NCBI RefSeq assembly: GCF_009848505.1
Contig: NZ_WWDL01000002.1
Span: forward strand, 185,009-249,008
Origin: Muricoccus harenae
Lineage (GTDB): Bacteria > Pseudomonadota > Alphaproteobacteria > Acetobacterales > Acetobacteraceae
Direction of reading: 5' to 3'
DNA: 64,000 bases
Shown here one piece after another: positions 27,119 through 36,718 of the stretch (positions are counted from its first letter, which is position 1; each line of letters starts with the position of its first letter). The position numbers and the translations under genes are program-made. A model generated the notes under the pieces. It saw only the letters and a list, made by a program, of their open reading frames with translations, was not told where the DNA came from and made no database searches.

Positions 27119-28743
27119 TGCTGTCCCGCCGTCCCCTTCTGCTGGGCGCCGCAGCCGCTGCCGCTCTCCCGCGCTTCGCGATCGGCCAAACCGACCAGCG
27201 GCCGTCCATCTCGATCGCGGTCCAGAAGATCACCAACTCCAATACGCTCGAGGTGCTGCGCGAGCAGTCGAATGTGGGCGAGCGGGTGTTTTTCTCCTCC
27301 CTTTGGGAAGGGCTGATCAGCCGCGATTGGCTGAACGGGCTGGGCCCGGTTCCGGGCCTCGCCACCGAATGGCGCCGCATCTCCGACAGCGTGGTCGAGC
27401 TGAAGCTCCGCGAGGGCGTCCGCTTCCACAACGGCGACGTGATGACGGCCGAGGATGTGGCCTTCTCCTTCGGGCCGGAGCGCATGTTCGGCACCACCCA
27501 GCCGACCGCACAGGGCCGCACCATCGCCGTGCGCGGCGACATCATCCCGTCCCCTGCCGCGCGTGAGCTGCCGGTGGAGGTGACAGGCGTGGCCCGCCGC
27601 GCCTGGCCGGCCCTGGAACGCGTCGAGATCGTGGACAAGAACACTGTCCGCTTCCACAACGCAACGCCGGACGTGACGCTGGAAGGCCGTATCTCGCGGT
27701 CCGGCAGCGAGATCATCTCGCGCCGTGCCTATCAGGAGGCGAACGGTTGGTTCGACTGGGCGCGGAAGCCCGTGCTCACCGGCCCCTACAAGATTATCGA
27801 GTTCCGTCCGGACCACTCCCTGACGCTTGCCGCGCATGATGAGTATTGGGGCGGCCGTCCGCCGCTGCGGCAGATCCGCTTCCTGGAGGTCCCAGAGGTT
27901 TCGGCCCGCATCAATGCACTGAAGACTGGCGAAGTGCAGTTTGCCTGCGACATTCCGCCCGACCAGATCGGCGGCATCGAGCGCGACCGCGCCTATGAGG
28001 TGCAGGGTGGCACGATCCTGAATCACCGCCTGACCTGCTTCGACAAGAACCACGCGGCGCTGACCGACGCCCGCGTGCGCCGCGCCTTCACCCACGCAAT
28101 CGACCGCAAGGCGATCGTGGACAGCCTCTGGGGTGGCCGGACCGTCGTCCCCCGCGGACTGCAGTTCGAGTATTTCGGGGACATGTTCGTCTCCGACTGG
28201 GAGGTGCCGCGCTATGACCCGGCCGAGGCGCGCCGCCTGCTCAAGGAGGCGAATTACAAGGGTGACGCGATCCCCTATCGTCTGCTGAACAACTACTACA
28301 CGAACCAGACGCCGACGGCGCAGATCCTGGTCGAGATGTGGCGCCAGGTCGGGCTGAACGTCTCGATCGACATGAAGGAGAACTGGTCTCAGATCCTGGA
28401 GCGCGGCGATAACCGCGCGGTGCGGGACTGGTCCAACTCGGCGCCCTTCAACGACCCGGTTTCCTCCCTCGTCGCGCAGCATGGGCCGAACGGGCAGCAG
28501 CAGCAGGTCGGCGAGTACGCGAACGAGGAGCTGAACAAGCTCGCGGTCGAGCTGGAGACGAGCACGGACCGTGCCCGCCGAAAGGTGGTGTTCCGCCGGA
28601 TGCTGGAGATCGCGGAGCGCGAGGACCCTGCCTATACGGTGCTGCACCAGAACGCGACCTTCACCGCCAAGCGCAAGGATATCCGCTGGAAGGCCTCGCC
28701 CGCCTTCGCGATGGACTTCCGGCAGGGCAACTGGGGCGCTTGA
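27115..28743 (+). CDS. ABC transporter substrate-binding protein, DppA/OppA (family 5)
   Basis: 542 residues. The signal MMLSRRPLLLGAAAAAALP has a twin-arginine-like SRRPLLL. Family 5 landmarks are LWEGLISRDWLNGLGPVPGLATEW, VVELKLREGVRFHNGDVMTAEDVAFSF (split across the record), GPYKIIEF and RRAFTHAIDRKAIV. Such proteins carry peptides, nickel, sugars or opine-like compounds. Its ATG overlaps the hydrolase stop (ATGA), and the next ATPase overlaps its own stop. Context favours an anionic ester as ligand over a peptide; that is inference. Confidence 0.93.
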   Translation: MMLSRRPLLLGAAAAAALPRFAIGQTDQRPSISIAVQKITNSNTLEVLREQSNVGERVFFSSLWEGLISRDWLNGLGPVPGLATEWRRISDSVVELKLREGVRFHNGDVMTAEDVAFSFGPERMFGTTQPTAQGRTIAVRGDIIPSPAARELPVEVTGVARRAWPALERVEIVDKNTVRFHNATPDVTLEGRISRSGSEIISRRAYQEANGWFDWARKPVLTGPYKIIEFRPDHSLTLAAHDEYWGGRPPLRQIRFLEVPEVSARINALKTGEVQFACDIPPDQIGGIERDRAYEVQGGTILNHRLTCFDKNHAALTDARVRRAFTHAIDRKAIVDSLWGGRTVVPRGLQFEYFGDMFVSDWEVPRYDPAEARRLLKEANYKGDAIPYRLLNNYYTNQTPTAQILVEMWRQVGLNVSIDMKENWSQILERGDNRAVRDWSNSAPFNDPVSSLVAQHGPNGQQQQVGEYANEELNKLAVELETSTDRARRKVVFRRMLEIAEREDPAYTVLHQNATFTAKRKDIRWKASPAFAMDFRQGNWGA

Positions 28744-29729
28744 TGACGCCGCTGGTGGAAATCCGCGGCCTTGCCGCCGCCTTCGACGATGTGCCTGCCC
28801 TGCGAGGGGTGGACCTCACCGTCGGGCGCGGCGAGGCGGTGGCGCTGGTGGGAGAGTCCGGCTGCGGCAAGTCCGTGACCTGGCTCGCGGCCCTTGGGCT
28901 GCTGCCGGCGAAGGCAAAGGTGTCGGGCAGCGTGCGGCTGGACGGGCAGGAAATCCTGCACGCCCCGCCGGCGATGCTGGACCGGGTGCGGGGTGGCCGA
29001 GTGGTCATGATCTTCCAGGATCCCGCCAGCAGCCTGAACCCGGTGCACCGGATTGGACGCCAGGTCGCAGAGGCGCTGCGCCTTCACCGGGGCCTGTCCG
29101 GCGCCGCCGCGCGTGCGGAGGCACGGCGGCTGCTGGACCGTGTGGGCATGCCCGATGCGAGGCGTCGCCTGGATGCCTATCCGCATGAACTGTCCGGCGG
29201 ACAGAACCAGCGCGTGATGATTGCCATGGCGCTCGCCGGTTCGCCCGAGCTTCTGGTCGCCGACGAGCCGACCACGGCGCTCGACGTGACCATCCAGGCC
29301 CAGATCCTGGAACTGCTCGGCGAAATCCGGCGGGATACGGGGATGGCCCTGGTGCTCATCTCCCACGACCTCGGCGTGGTGGCCGAGACCTGCGATCGGG
29401 TCTGCGTCATGTATGCGGGCCGGATCGTGGAGGAGACGGCCTCGACTGAACTCTTCTCCGCCCCGGCGCATCCCTATTCCGCAGGGCTCCTTGCTGCCTT
29501 GCCGCCGATTGACGGGCCGCGCCAACCGCTTGCCGCCATTCCGGGCAGCGTGCCGGAGCCTTGGGCCATGCCGGCCGGCTGTCCCTTCGGTCCGCGCTGC
29601 TCGCATCACGTGGCGGATTGCGATGCCGCAGCGCCGTCCCTCGCCGCCGTCGCTCCCGGCCACCGCGCGGCCTGCATCCGCCCGGTTCACCACGCCCGGG
29701 CGGCGGCTTCCATGCTTCTGCCGGCATGA
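28743..29729 (+). CDS. ABC transporter ATP-binding protein, DppD type
   Basis: 328 residues from the ATG at 28743. Walker A is [15 protein letters not shown], the Q-loop is [12 protein letters not shown], the signature is [15 protein letters not shown], Walker B is [13 protein letters not shown] and the switch His is in LISHDLGVV. The C-terminal oligopeptide/dipeptide extension has cysteines in [14 protein letters not shown], consistent with the Fe-S-type motif seen in Dpp/Opp ATPases. Overlaps at both ends show tight coupling. Confidence 0.95.
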   Translation: MTPLVEIRGLAAAFDDVPALRGVDLTVGRGEAVALVGESGCGKSVTWLAALGLLPAKAKVSGSVRLDGQEILHAPPAMLDRVRGGRVVMIFQDPASSLNPVHRIGRQVAEALRLHRGLSGAAARAEARRLLDRVGMPDARRRLDAYPHELSGGQNQRVMIAMALAGSPELLVADEPTTALDVTIQAQILELLGEIRRDTGMALVLISHDLGVVAETCDRVCVMYAGRIVEETASTELFSAPAHPYSAGLLAALPPIDGPRQPLAAIPGSVPEPWAMPAGCPFGPRCSHHVADCDAAAPSLAAVAPGHRAACIRPVHHARAAASMLLPA

Positions 29730-30775
29730 CCGGTCTTCAGGATACCATGGCCGAACCGCTGCTTCACGCCCAGGATCTCGTCCGGCGCTATGCCATGCGC
29801 CAGGGCCTCTTCGCCCGCCCGGCCGAGGTGCGCGCGGTGGATGGGGTGTCCCTGACCCTGCATCGAGGGCGGACGCTCGGCCTCGTGGGTGAATCCGGCT
29901 GCGGCAAGTCCACGACCGGTCGCATGGTGCTGGGGCTGGAACTGCCGGATTCCGGCGGCGTCGCCTTCGCCAATGAGCGCATGCCCCCGCCGGGCACGCC
30001 GGAATGGCGCCGCCTCCGAGCCCGGATGGCGATGGTCTACCAGGACCCGGTGGGCGCGCTGGACCGGCGCCTGAGCATCGGTGCGCAGGTGGCGGAGCCG
30101 CTGGAGATCCACGGCATCGGCACGCGGGCGGATCGCACCGGTCGGGTGGAGGCCCTTCTGCGCGACGTGGGGCTGCGTCCGGACCATGCCGGACGCTACC
30201 CGCATGAGCTTTCGGGCGGGCAGCGCCAGCGCGCCGTGCTGGCGCGGGCGCTTGCCACGGGGCCGGACCTGCTAGTCTGCGACGAGCCAATCAGTGCGCT
30301 GGACGTCTCCATCCAGGCGCAGGTGATGAACCTGCTGGCCGAGGTGCAGTCGCGCACCGGCATCGCCATGCTCTTCATCTCCCACGATCTGCGCGCGGTG
30401 CGGCAGATGAGCCACCGCGTGGCCGTGATGTATCTCGGGCGGGTGGTGGAGGAGGGGGAGCCGGACGCCGTTCTGCAGGACCCGGCCCATCCCTATGCGC
30501 AGGCCCTCGTCTCCGCCATCCCGCATCCCGGGCGGCGCGGCGGCCGTATCGTGCTGCGCGGAGACCCACCCAATCCCGCCGCCCGGCCCTCAGGCTGCGC
30601 CTTTCATCCGCGCTGCGCCGCTGCCTTGGCCCGCTGCGCGCAGGAGGCTCCCGCGCTCAAGCGCCGCGCCTCTGATGGACGGCTGGTGGCCTGCCATGTC
30701 GCCCATGGCGATGCGGCGCCGGGTACGGGCGTGGCGACCGCTCCTATCCCTGCCCAGACGCGCGAGGCTGCCTGA
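29726..30775 (+). CDS. ABC transporter ATP-binding protein, DppF type
   Basis: 349 residues from the ATG at 29726, which overlaps the preceding stop. Walker [17 protein letters not shown]-loop [15 protein letters not shown], signature [15 protein letters not shown], Walker [14 protein letters not shown] and switch [10 protein letters not shown] are intact. The C-terminal [14 protein letters not shown] segment is the usual oligopeptide-transporter tail. It pairs with the DppD-type ATPase to power the two permeases that follow. Confidence 0.95.
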   Translation: MTGLQDTMAEPLLHAQDLVRRYAMRQGLFARPAEVRAVDGVSLTLHRGRTLGLVGESGCGKSTTGRMVLGLELPDSGGVAFANERMPPPGTPEWRRLRARMAMVYQDPVGALDRRLSIGAQVAEPLEIHGIGTRADRTGRVEALLRDVGLRPDHAGRYPHELSGGQRQRAVLARALATGPDLLVCDEPISALDVSIQAQVMNLLAEVQSRTGIAMLFISHDLRAVRQMSHRVAVMYLGRVVEEGEPDAVLQDPAHPYAQALVSAIPHPGRRGGRIVLRGDPPNPAARPSGCAFHPRCAAALARCAQEAPALKRRASDGRLVACHVAHGDAAPGTGVATAPIPAQTREAA

Positions 30776-31710
30776 TGCTCCGCTTCTTTGGCATCCGCCT
30801 CGCCCGTGCCCTGCTGACGCTGGTGCTGGTGGTGACCTTCGCCTTCGTCGTCCTGCGCCTCTCCGGCGACCCTGCGCTGCTCATCATGTCGCCCGATGCG
30901 CCTCCCGAAGCGATCGCGGCCTTCCGCAAGGCCTGGGGCCTCGATGACCCGATCTGGCAGCAGTACCTTCGCTATTTCGCGGCTATCTTCCAAGGCGACC
31001 TGGGCCTGTCCATGCGCGATGGCCGCCCGGCGATCGCACTGGTCGCCGAGCGCATCCCCGCGACCCTTGCGCTGACCTTGCCGGCGCTTGCGATCAAGAT
31101 CGGCCTGGGCATTCCCGCGGGCGTCTATGCGGCGCTGCACCGGAACTCCTTCGCCGATCGCGCCGTGATGCTGCTGGCGGTGGCGGGCTTCACCGTGCCG
31201 TCCTTCGTGCTGGGATTGCTCCTGGTGCTGGTCTTCGCGGTGCAGCTTGGCTGGCTGCCCTCTGGTGGGCAGGAAAGCTGGCGGCATGCGGTGCTGCCGG
31301 TGCTCACCCTGGGCATCGGTGGCGCGGCGGTGCTGGCGCGCTTCACGCGCTCGGCCATGCTGGAGGTGCTGGGGCAGCCCTATATGCGGACGGCCCTCGC
31401 CAAGGGCGTGCCCTGGGCCGTGGCCGTGCGCCGCCACGCCCTGCCGAACGCGGCCATCCCAACTGTGACCATCGTGGGCTTCATGGTCGGTAGCCTGCTC
31501 GCCGGCGCCGTGGTGGTGGAGAGCGTCTTTTCCTGGCTCGGGGTCGGGCGGCTGCTGGTGGTGGCGGTGGCAAACCGGGACCTCGCCGTGGTGCAATGCA
31601 TCCTGCTGCTCGTCGCGACCACCATGGTCATTGCCAATCTCGTGGTGGATCTTCTTTACGGCGCCCTGGATCCACGCCTGCGCGTGGCGCCGAAGGGAGC
31701 GACGGCCTGA
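30775..31710 (+). CDS. ABC transporter permease, DppB type
   Basis: 311 residues with six hydrophobic helices; the first spans about residues 8-30 (LARALLTLVLVVTFAFVVL). The DppB-type EAA loop appears near residues 205-225 (MRTALAKGVPWAVAVRRHAL, then NAAIPT), followed by GAVVVESVFSWLGVGRLL. It starts within the stop of the DppF-type gene and its own stop overlaps the next permease. Confidence 0.94.
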   Translation: MLRFFGIRLARALLTLVLVVTFAFVVLRLSGDPALLIMSPDAPPEAIAAFRKAWGLDDPIWQQYLRYFAAIFQGDLGLSMRDGRPAIALVAERIPATLALTLPALAIKIGLGIPAGVYAALHRNSFADRAVMLLAVAGFTVPSFVLGLLLVLVFAVQLGWLPSGGQESWRHAVLPVLTLGIGGAAVLARFTRSAMLEVLGQPYMRTALAKGVPWAVAVRRHALPNAAIPTVTIVGFMVGSLLAGAVVVESVFSWLGVGRLLVVAVANRDLAVVQCILLLVATTMVIANLVVDLLYGALDPRLRVAPKGATA

Positions 31711-32603
31711 TGTCGGACACCACACTCGATCCGGCGGCGATCGCATCGCCTGTGGTCGTTACCCCGCCAGCCCGCAAGCGCCTCCGTGTCCCGCCGCTGG
31801 TGATCCTCGCCATCCTCTGGCTGGCGTTGATGCTTTTCACGGCCTTCGCGGCGGAGCTGATCAGCCCCTTTTCCTTCACGGCCATGGATCTGCGGAACCG
31901 CCTGTCGCCACCGATCGGCCTGGGCGGGGAATGGTTGCACCCGCTGGGGACCGATGAGCTGGGGCGCGACGTGCTCTCTCGCCTCATCACGTCCATCCGC
32001 ATGAGCCTGCTGATCGCCTTCGGGGCGACCGTCATCTCTGCCGTTCTCGGTGTCTCGCTGGGCTTCCTCGCGGCCCATTTCCGCGGACTGGTGGAGCAGG
32101 CCGTGCTGGCCCTGGTGGATTTTCAGGCCGCCATGCCCTTCCTGATCCTGGCGCTCGCGGTGCTGGCCTTCTTCGGGAACTCGCTGCCCCTCTTCATCTG
32201 CCTCCTGGGCCTGAACGGGTGGGAGCGCTATGCGCGGATCGCGCGTGGTCTGGCAGTCAGCGCCGGGGCGCAGGGCTATGCGGCGGCGGTACGGCAACTC
32301 GGCGCCTCACCCTGGCGGGTCTATGGGCGGCATGTGCTGCCGAACATCGCCTCGACCCTGATCGTCTCGATGACGCTCGCTTTCCCCGAGATCATCCTGC
32401 TGGAAAGCGGGCTTTCCTTCCTGGGTCTCGGTGTGCAACCGCCGATGACCTCCCTGGGCAACATGGTGGGCTATGGCCGGGAATACCTGACCCGGGCGCC
32501 GTGGGTCCTGCTGGCGCCCTCCGCGATAATCGTCCTGACCACGCTCTCGGTCAGCCTGTTGGGCGATTGGCTGCGGGACCGGCTGGATCCCACGCTCCGC
32601 TGA
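31710..32603 (+). CDS. ABC transporter permease, DppC type
   Basis: 297 residues from the ATG at 31710, which overlaps the DppB stop. Landmarks are HPLGTDELGRDVLSRLITSIR, the EAA segment AAVRQLGASPWRVYGRHVL, and ILLESGLSFLGLGVQPPMTSLG, all characteristic of DppC/OppC. An extra cytoplasmic N-terminal stretch of about 25 residues precedes the first helix. It is the last gene of the operon; a strong terminator follows after five bases. Confidence 0.95.
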   Translation: MSDTTLDPAAIASPVVVTPPARKRLRVPPLVILAILWLALMLFTAFAAELISPFSFTAMDLRNRLSPPIGLGGEWLHPLGTDELGRDVLSRLITSIRMSLLIAFGATVISAVLGVSLGFLAAHFRGLVEQAVLALVDFQAAMPFLILALAVLAFFGNSLPLFICLLGLNGWERYARIARGLAVSAGAQGYAAAVRQLGASPWRVYGRHVLPNIASTLIVSMTLAFPEIILLESGLSFLGLGVQPPMTSLGNMVGYGREYLTRAPWVLLAPSAIIVLTTLSVSLLGDWLRDRLDPTLR

Positions 32604-32608
32604 GGGGA

Positions 32609-32640
32609 GGGGGCTTCCGTCTTCCGGGAAGCCCCCTTGT
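32609..32640 (+). terminator. Intrinsic terminator of the hydrolase-ABC operon
   Basis: GGGGGCTTCC (32609-32618) pairs with GGAAGCCCCC (32627-32636), then TTGT. It lies between two convergent units, six bases before the stop of the transferase gene, and could serve both. Confidence 0.75.
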
Positions 32641-32646
32641 CCCGAC

Positions 32647-33327
32647 CTAGCCAGGTAGGCCCGGGTCATATTTCGCACAGAAGGTCTCGGCACCCAGCGC
32701 ACGGAAGTCCTGCAACGCCTCGCTCAACCGCTCATCCGGCCAGTCCCACCAGGCGATGCGGAGCAGGGAGGCGATGACCTCGGGCGCGAAGCGGGCTCGC
32801 AGCACGCGGCCAGGCACCCCAACCACGATCGCGAAGGCCGGAACGTCCTTCGTCACCACCGCTCCCGCACCGATCGCCGCCCCCGCGCCTATGGTCACGC
32901 CGGGAAGGAGGATCGCGCCATGCCCGATCCACACATCCGGCCCGAGCGTCACCCTATGCCCGCGGCGCCATTCAAAGAACGCGGCATCGTCACCGCCGAG
33001 GCCATAGGCGGAGGAGCGATAGGTGAAGTGGTTGAGCGCCACCCGCTCCAGCGGATGGTTGCCCGGATTGATCCGGACCTGCGAGGCGATGGAACAGAAG
33101 CGCCCAATTTCCGAATAGATGATGTCGCTGTCATTCGCGACATAGGCGTAGTCACCGAAGCAGCTTTCCGCCACCTGGCTGCGGGCACCCACCTCGCACC
33201 AGCGGCCGAAGCGGCTGTCCCGGACACGAGCAGTGGGATGGATGGAGGGCGCATCGCCTAGCCTCTTGCCCAATGTGTCCGGATCGTTGGCTGGCGCTGG
33301 CGGAATGCTGTTCGTGGCGTCGGTCAT
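32647..33327 (-). CDS. Hexapeptide-repeat transferase of the phosphonate-metabolism type
   Basis: 226 residues from the ATG at 33327, favoured over 33399 because AGGACC precedes it. Left-handed beta-helix repeats run through [50 protein letters not shown] and [22 protein letters not shown], ending with [20 protein letters not shown]. This exact order is that of the transferase family found with phosphonate (phn) genes and of some CatB-like acetyltransferases. It is convergent with the phosphonate-hydrolase operon, which supports a phosphonate link but is not proof. Confidence 0.85.
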   Translation of the reverse strand: MTDATNSIPPAPANDPDTLGKRLGDAPSIHPTARVRDSRFGRWCEVGARSQVAESCFGDYAYVANDSDIIYSEIGRFCSIASQVRINPGNHPLERVALNHFTYRSSAYGLGGDDAAFFEWRRGHRVTLGPDVWIGHGAILLPGVTIGAGAAIGAGAVVTKDVPAFAIVVGVPGRVLRARFAPEVIASLLRIAWWDWPDERLSEALQDFRALGAETFCAKYDPGLPG

Positions 33328-33776
33328 GAAGGTCCTCGCAGTTGCGGGCGCCGATGATTCAGGACATCCGAATGATTTTCTCCCATGCCTGGATGACATT
33401 CCCTGTAAGGATCGATGACGGAGTTCCTGGCTTCATTGGGGCCTTGGAGGAAGTGGCATCAGGAGCCGATATCCTGACTGGCATCGAGGTTTCCTAGATC
33501 ATGGGCCTGCTGGTCTTCGGCACGGAATGAGATGTAAGGAGGTTCCCTGCCATGGCCCCTATGCCAGGCATGGCAATTCGGTTCCTGCCCCTGGCGCCTG
33601 GGGTTTCCCGCGCTGCGGCCAAAATGTTGAGCGGTTGGCTTCTGGGCCTCTGGCGCAAGTTCAAATCTGTGCCGCGCGTGGCGCCGGCATAATTTGAGGG
33701 CAGACGCAGGGCCGCGGATCGGGCCGCGTTCATCACGGAGAGCGGCAATGGGCCGATGGGGACTAGGGAAGGATTG
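33328..33776. other. Intergenic region, nothing recognised
   Basis: About 450 bases between the hexapeptide transferase and the small membrane protein. It should hold both divergent promoters; no gene or repeat can be supported. Confidence 0.4.
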
Positions 33777-34019
33777 ATGTCAGCAAAGCTTTGGTCCCTG
33801 GGCGTCTTCCTCGTGGCGCTGGGGGTGGCTGCCCATGTGGTGGGGTGGGAAGCCCTGCTTTGGCTGCCCAGGGTTGCCATGGATTCGCTTCTTTGGGCCC
33901 CGGCGGCGTTGGTTGACCTCATCCGCTCGGCGCCTGCCACCTTCGGGGTGATCGCACTGGGCGTGGTGCTGATGGTGGTCGCGCGCCTGATGGGGCGTCG
34001 GAAGGATCGCGGCGGCTAG
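33777..34019 (+). CDS. Small two-helix membrane protein
   Basis: 80 residues from the ATG at 33777, preceded by GGGAAGG. Two hydrophobic helices span about residues 5-25 (LWSLGVFLVALGVAAHVVGW) and 55-75 (FGVIALGVVLMVVARLMG), with a short amphipathic segment between them and a basic C-terminus. I do not recognise a family. Codon texture and the ribosome-binding site support it as a real gene of unknown function. Confidence 0.55.
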   Translation: MSAKLWSLGVFLVALGVAAHVVGWEALLWLPRVAMDSLLWAPAALVDLIRSAPATFGVIALGVVLMVVARLMGRRKDRGG

Positions 34020-34128
34020 GCCGCCGTGGCGCCGGGTGGATGCGAGTTCGTTCCGGAGCATCGGATTCGGCTCGGAACGCCCTGAGGAGGATCCACACCG
34101 CCGGCGCCTTGACCGTCAGCGGGACGAG

Positions 34129-34856
34129 ATGAAGATAAGAACTGCCGTCGTCACGCCATATGCGGGAGAAGCCGCCGCGACGCTGTCGAGATGCTGCACC
34201 AGCGTGCAAGCGCAATCCTATCCTTGCACGCGTATCCTGGTTGCGGATGACTCTACGAGTGCCGAAACCTAGCGATGGACCGAAGATCACATCATCCTGC
34301 CAAGAGTGCACCGCGACCACAGCAACACCCCCCGTGCTTCGGCGCGATCTCAGCTTGAAACCAGGGCGTCGACGCTGTGGCCTGTCTCGACGCCGATAAC
34401 TGATACGCCCCTGATCGCATCGCCAGCCTCGTCGATCTGTGCAGGCTCCAGGATCCTCACGCAACGTTCAGCGAGCAGCGCATCGTGATGCAGGGTGACA
34501 CGATCCTGGCGATCCCGGATTCGGATGACGCAGCGCGCATCCCCGCGGACACCAACTGCATGTTCTTCACGTCGAAAGCTGCGCACGTCACCATAGCCTG
34601 GGCGATGATGGATCAGTCCCTGTCGCCCATCTGCGACCGCGTGAGCTACATCCTCATCCGCAAGCTTGGCCTGCCGCGTGGTTGGACGGACCTGCATACC
34701 GTCTACTTCTGGCCCGTATATTCCCACCATCATACATTGGCCGGCAGGCTTGCGCCCGAAGTGACGCATGACATGAACCTGCCCGCCATCCGGCGCGACT
34801 ACTCCCGCGAGCGATGCGCAGACCGGCCTGGCTTCGTGGCCCAGATCAGTTCCTGA
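34129..34856 (+). pseudogene. Family-2-like glycosyltransferase pseudogene
   Basis: It starts MKIRTAVVTPYAGEAAATL, the typical strand-helix start of GT-A glycosyltransferases, continues with CTSVQAQSYPCTRILVADDS, then meets TAG at 34270. The same frame reads on to RWTEDHIILPRVHRDHSNTP, a one-base shift follows near 34355, and the DxD region is VACLDADN followed by TGA at 34401 where Trp is expected. The remainder (CRLQDPHATFSEQRIVMQGD to the stop at 34856) is open. Three lesions show the gene is dead. Confidence 0.75.
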
Positions 34857-34912
34857 GGGCTCTCCCGGACACAGCCTCACGCGCTGCGCCCCGGGCCGGC
34901 CCCTGGGGCAGC

Positions 34913-35152
34913 TTACGCCTGGTCTTCGGCGATGGCTGTTGCGGCCGGCAACGTCCGGGCGGCCTGCCACTGCCGCTGTACCTCCGCATTCACGGCCTCC
35001 GCCGTCTGGCCGGGGAATACAATCACTTCCGCGCCATTCAGGCGGAAGCGGTGCGGCAGTTGATGGCGGTTCGCCTTCTCGAGACATCGCGCGATGACGT
35101 GCGGCAGGTAGTCCGTCGGCAGGGTCGGGTAATCTTCAACACGGTCTGTCAT
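34913..35152 (-). CDS. Small hypothetical protein
   Basis: 79 residues with a good ribosome-binding site (GGGAGG six bases before the ATG at 35152). The sequence is soluble and partly helical (YLPHVIARCLEKANRHQLPH, then FRLNGAEVIVFPGQTAEAVN), with no recognised domain. It lies between the dead glycosyltransferase and the MarR-like regulator, both separated by more than 50 bases. Confidence 0.6.
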   Translation of the reverse strand: MTDRVEDYPTLPTDYLPHVIARCLEKANRHQLPHRFRLNGAEVIVFPGQTAEAVNAEVQRQWQAARTLPAATAIAEDQA

Positions 35153-35335
35153 GGCCGCCTCCCTCTTGCTTTGGCACTAGCCTAGGCAGGACGGGCCACG
35201 CGGTCACCCAGCGCTTCTGTAGCGGTTGCGTGATCTGGATTTGTGCCGCCTTCTCCTGGCGGACAGGAGAAAGGGGAGCGCTGCGCCGCAGCGAGGGCCA
35301 CTCTCAGTCGTCTTTGGCCAATATGAACAGCGCCG

Positions 35336-35926
35336 CTAAGCCGCCCGAAACGCCTGAATGTTCCGGTAAAGGGCGAACTCCTCGGAGAGCGCCCTGTCCA
35401 CCACCTCAAGGCCGTCGTCGGTCAGGCGAACATGCACTCGCCGGCCGTCAGTCCCGTGCTCATAGCGCTGCACGAACTCGGCTCGCTCCAGGGCGGCCAG
35501 CTTGCGAAGGGCCGTGCTCTGAGGCGCTCCTGAGGAGATGCAGACCGAAGAGACGGAGACGTGGCTCTCATCGGCCCTCACGGCTGCGAGATCGAGCAGT
35601 ATGTCCCAGGCCGGCCAGTCAAACAGGCCCTCCAGGAATGTGCGACGACGCGCCGCCCGAAGCTTGAGCAGTTGCCGTACGCCCGAGGCGAACCCAGTGC
35701 TGCTCGGGGGTTCGGACGGAGTAGCGGCCTCCGGTGTGCCCGACTGCCCCTGTGTCGGCAGAGCGAAATCGCTTTCCCGGGCGAACACCTCGAAGAGCCG
35801 CCCAGAGGTTCTGGTCAGCTTCCTCAGGAGCGTCACTTGCTCGGCGCGGAAGCCGGACACCTCCGCCTGGGCGGGGCCGGTTTTACGATGATCACCCAAG
35901 GCGGGCGAAGCAAACCGCGAAGACAT
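35336..35926 (-). CDS. Winged-helix (MarR-like) transcriptional regulator
   Basis: 196 residues with an AGGAGG site ten bases before the ATG at 35926. The C-terminal half is a winged helix: WDILLDLAAVRADESHVSVS, SGAPQSTALRKLAALERAEF (recognition helix region) and the wing YEHGTDGRRVHVRLTDDGLE. The N-terminal ~90 residues are helical and Ser/Thr/Pro-rich with no recognised fold; a conserved-looking EQVTLLRKLTRTSGRLF may dimerise. A 10-bp inverted repeat at 35987-36016 in its promoter region is a possible operator. Confidence 0.75.
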   Translation of the reverse strand: MSSRFASPALGDHRKTGPAQAEVSGFRAEQVTLLRKLTRTSGRLFEVFARESDFALPTQGQSGTPEAATPSEPPSSTGFASGVRQLLKLRAARRRTFLEGLFDWPAWDILLDLAAVRADESHVSVSSVCISSGAPQSTALRKLAALERAEFVQRYEHGTDGRRVHVRLTDDGLEVVDRALSEEFALYRNIQAFRAA

Positions 35927-36487
35927 TCGCGCAACCTCCTGAACCGGGCAACTCGCCTTGCGGCTTATGCTCCGGGAGCCGCGACATCACCCGCCGAAGG
36001 ACTCTCCGGCGGGTGACTTCCCAGCACGGTGGGTCTCCGTGCCAGCCATGCAAAAGACCCGGTAATGTGTCCAGAGTTCGGCTCGAATTTGCTGTCTTGC
36101 CTCAGTTATGGCCATTGCGTGGCCCTCGGGTTTGCGGTCACGCCACCGCCTGGCGTGCTGTGTCAAAGGTATGGCACCCTCCGCGGCCCCTCGCCTTAAG
36201 GGCTTCGGCCACTGGTGAATGTACCGGAATGGGCATTCCGCCAGCCCCTCAACCGCCATGCGTGCATCCAAGCTGGATGCAGATGCCTGTCTCCACGAAC
36301 TAAACTGTACCCCTGCGGGATCGCTTCATGACGTAGGCTTTTACATGGAAGCTGTGGTGGGCCCAGAGGTGGGCTCCGCAAGCCGGTCCCCAAGGGGTCA
36401 ATCGCTCCCCTATACGACCCCGCCACAGCATCCACTTAAGGCGAGCCGCCGGCGCTGCCGTTCCCATGGCCGGACCAGCGCGCTCGC
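35927..36487. other. Intergenic region upstream of the MarR-like gene
   Basis: About 560 bases without a supportable gene. It contains the hairpin at 35987-36016 and noticeably lower GC from about 36040 onward. Confidence 0.45.
35987..36016. repeat. Perfect 10-bp inverted repeat
   Basis: TCACCCGCCG and CGGCGGGTGA flank ten bases. It lies 60 bases upstream of the MarR-like start codon and could be an operator or a transcript hairpin. Confidence 0.5.
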
Positions 36488-36718
36488 ATGTCGCGCAACA
36501 TGTCGCGGCAACTGAATGACAACGTTCCTCGGCGAAAGAAGGGAGCCTTCACAAGCCTCGCAAGCGCCGCTGCAAGAGAATTTAACCCGGCGTTCCTGTC
36601 GCCGGCCGAGCCGAAAAGCCAGTACGGCTTGCCGAAGCGGATCAGGGACTTGTTGACTCCTTGCACAGGCAATGCGCCTCATCCGTATACCGAAACCATT
36701 GGGCGTAGAAAGACATGA
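36488..36718 (+). CDS. Possible small gene coupled to the papain-like protein
   Basis: A 76-residue basic frame (MSRNMSRQLNDNVPRRKKG at the start, QYGLPKRIRDLLTP later). Its stop overlaps the ATG at 36715 (ATGA), the arrangement used by coupled genes in this genome. There is no clear ribosome-binding site and no recognised family, so it may equally be leader sequence. Low confidence. Confidence 0.3.
   Translation: MSRNMSRQLNDNVPRRKKGAFTSLASAAAREFNPAFLSPAEPKSQYGLPKRIRDLLTPCTGNAPHPYTETIGRRKT

Noticed and set aside
33494..33940. 148-codon minus-strand frame over the small membrane gene
   Set aside because: Composition is Arg/Ser/Pro-rich without motif, whereas the opposite strand has a good ribosome-binding site and two membrane helices.
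35987..36271. 94-codon minus-strand frame upstream of the MarR-like gene
   Set aside because: No domain, no ribosome-binding site, and it includes the inverted repeat; more likely regulatory or spacer DNA.
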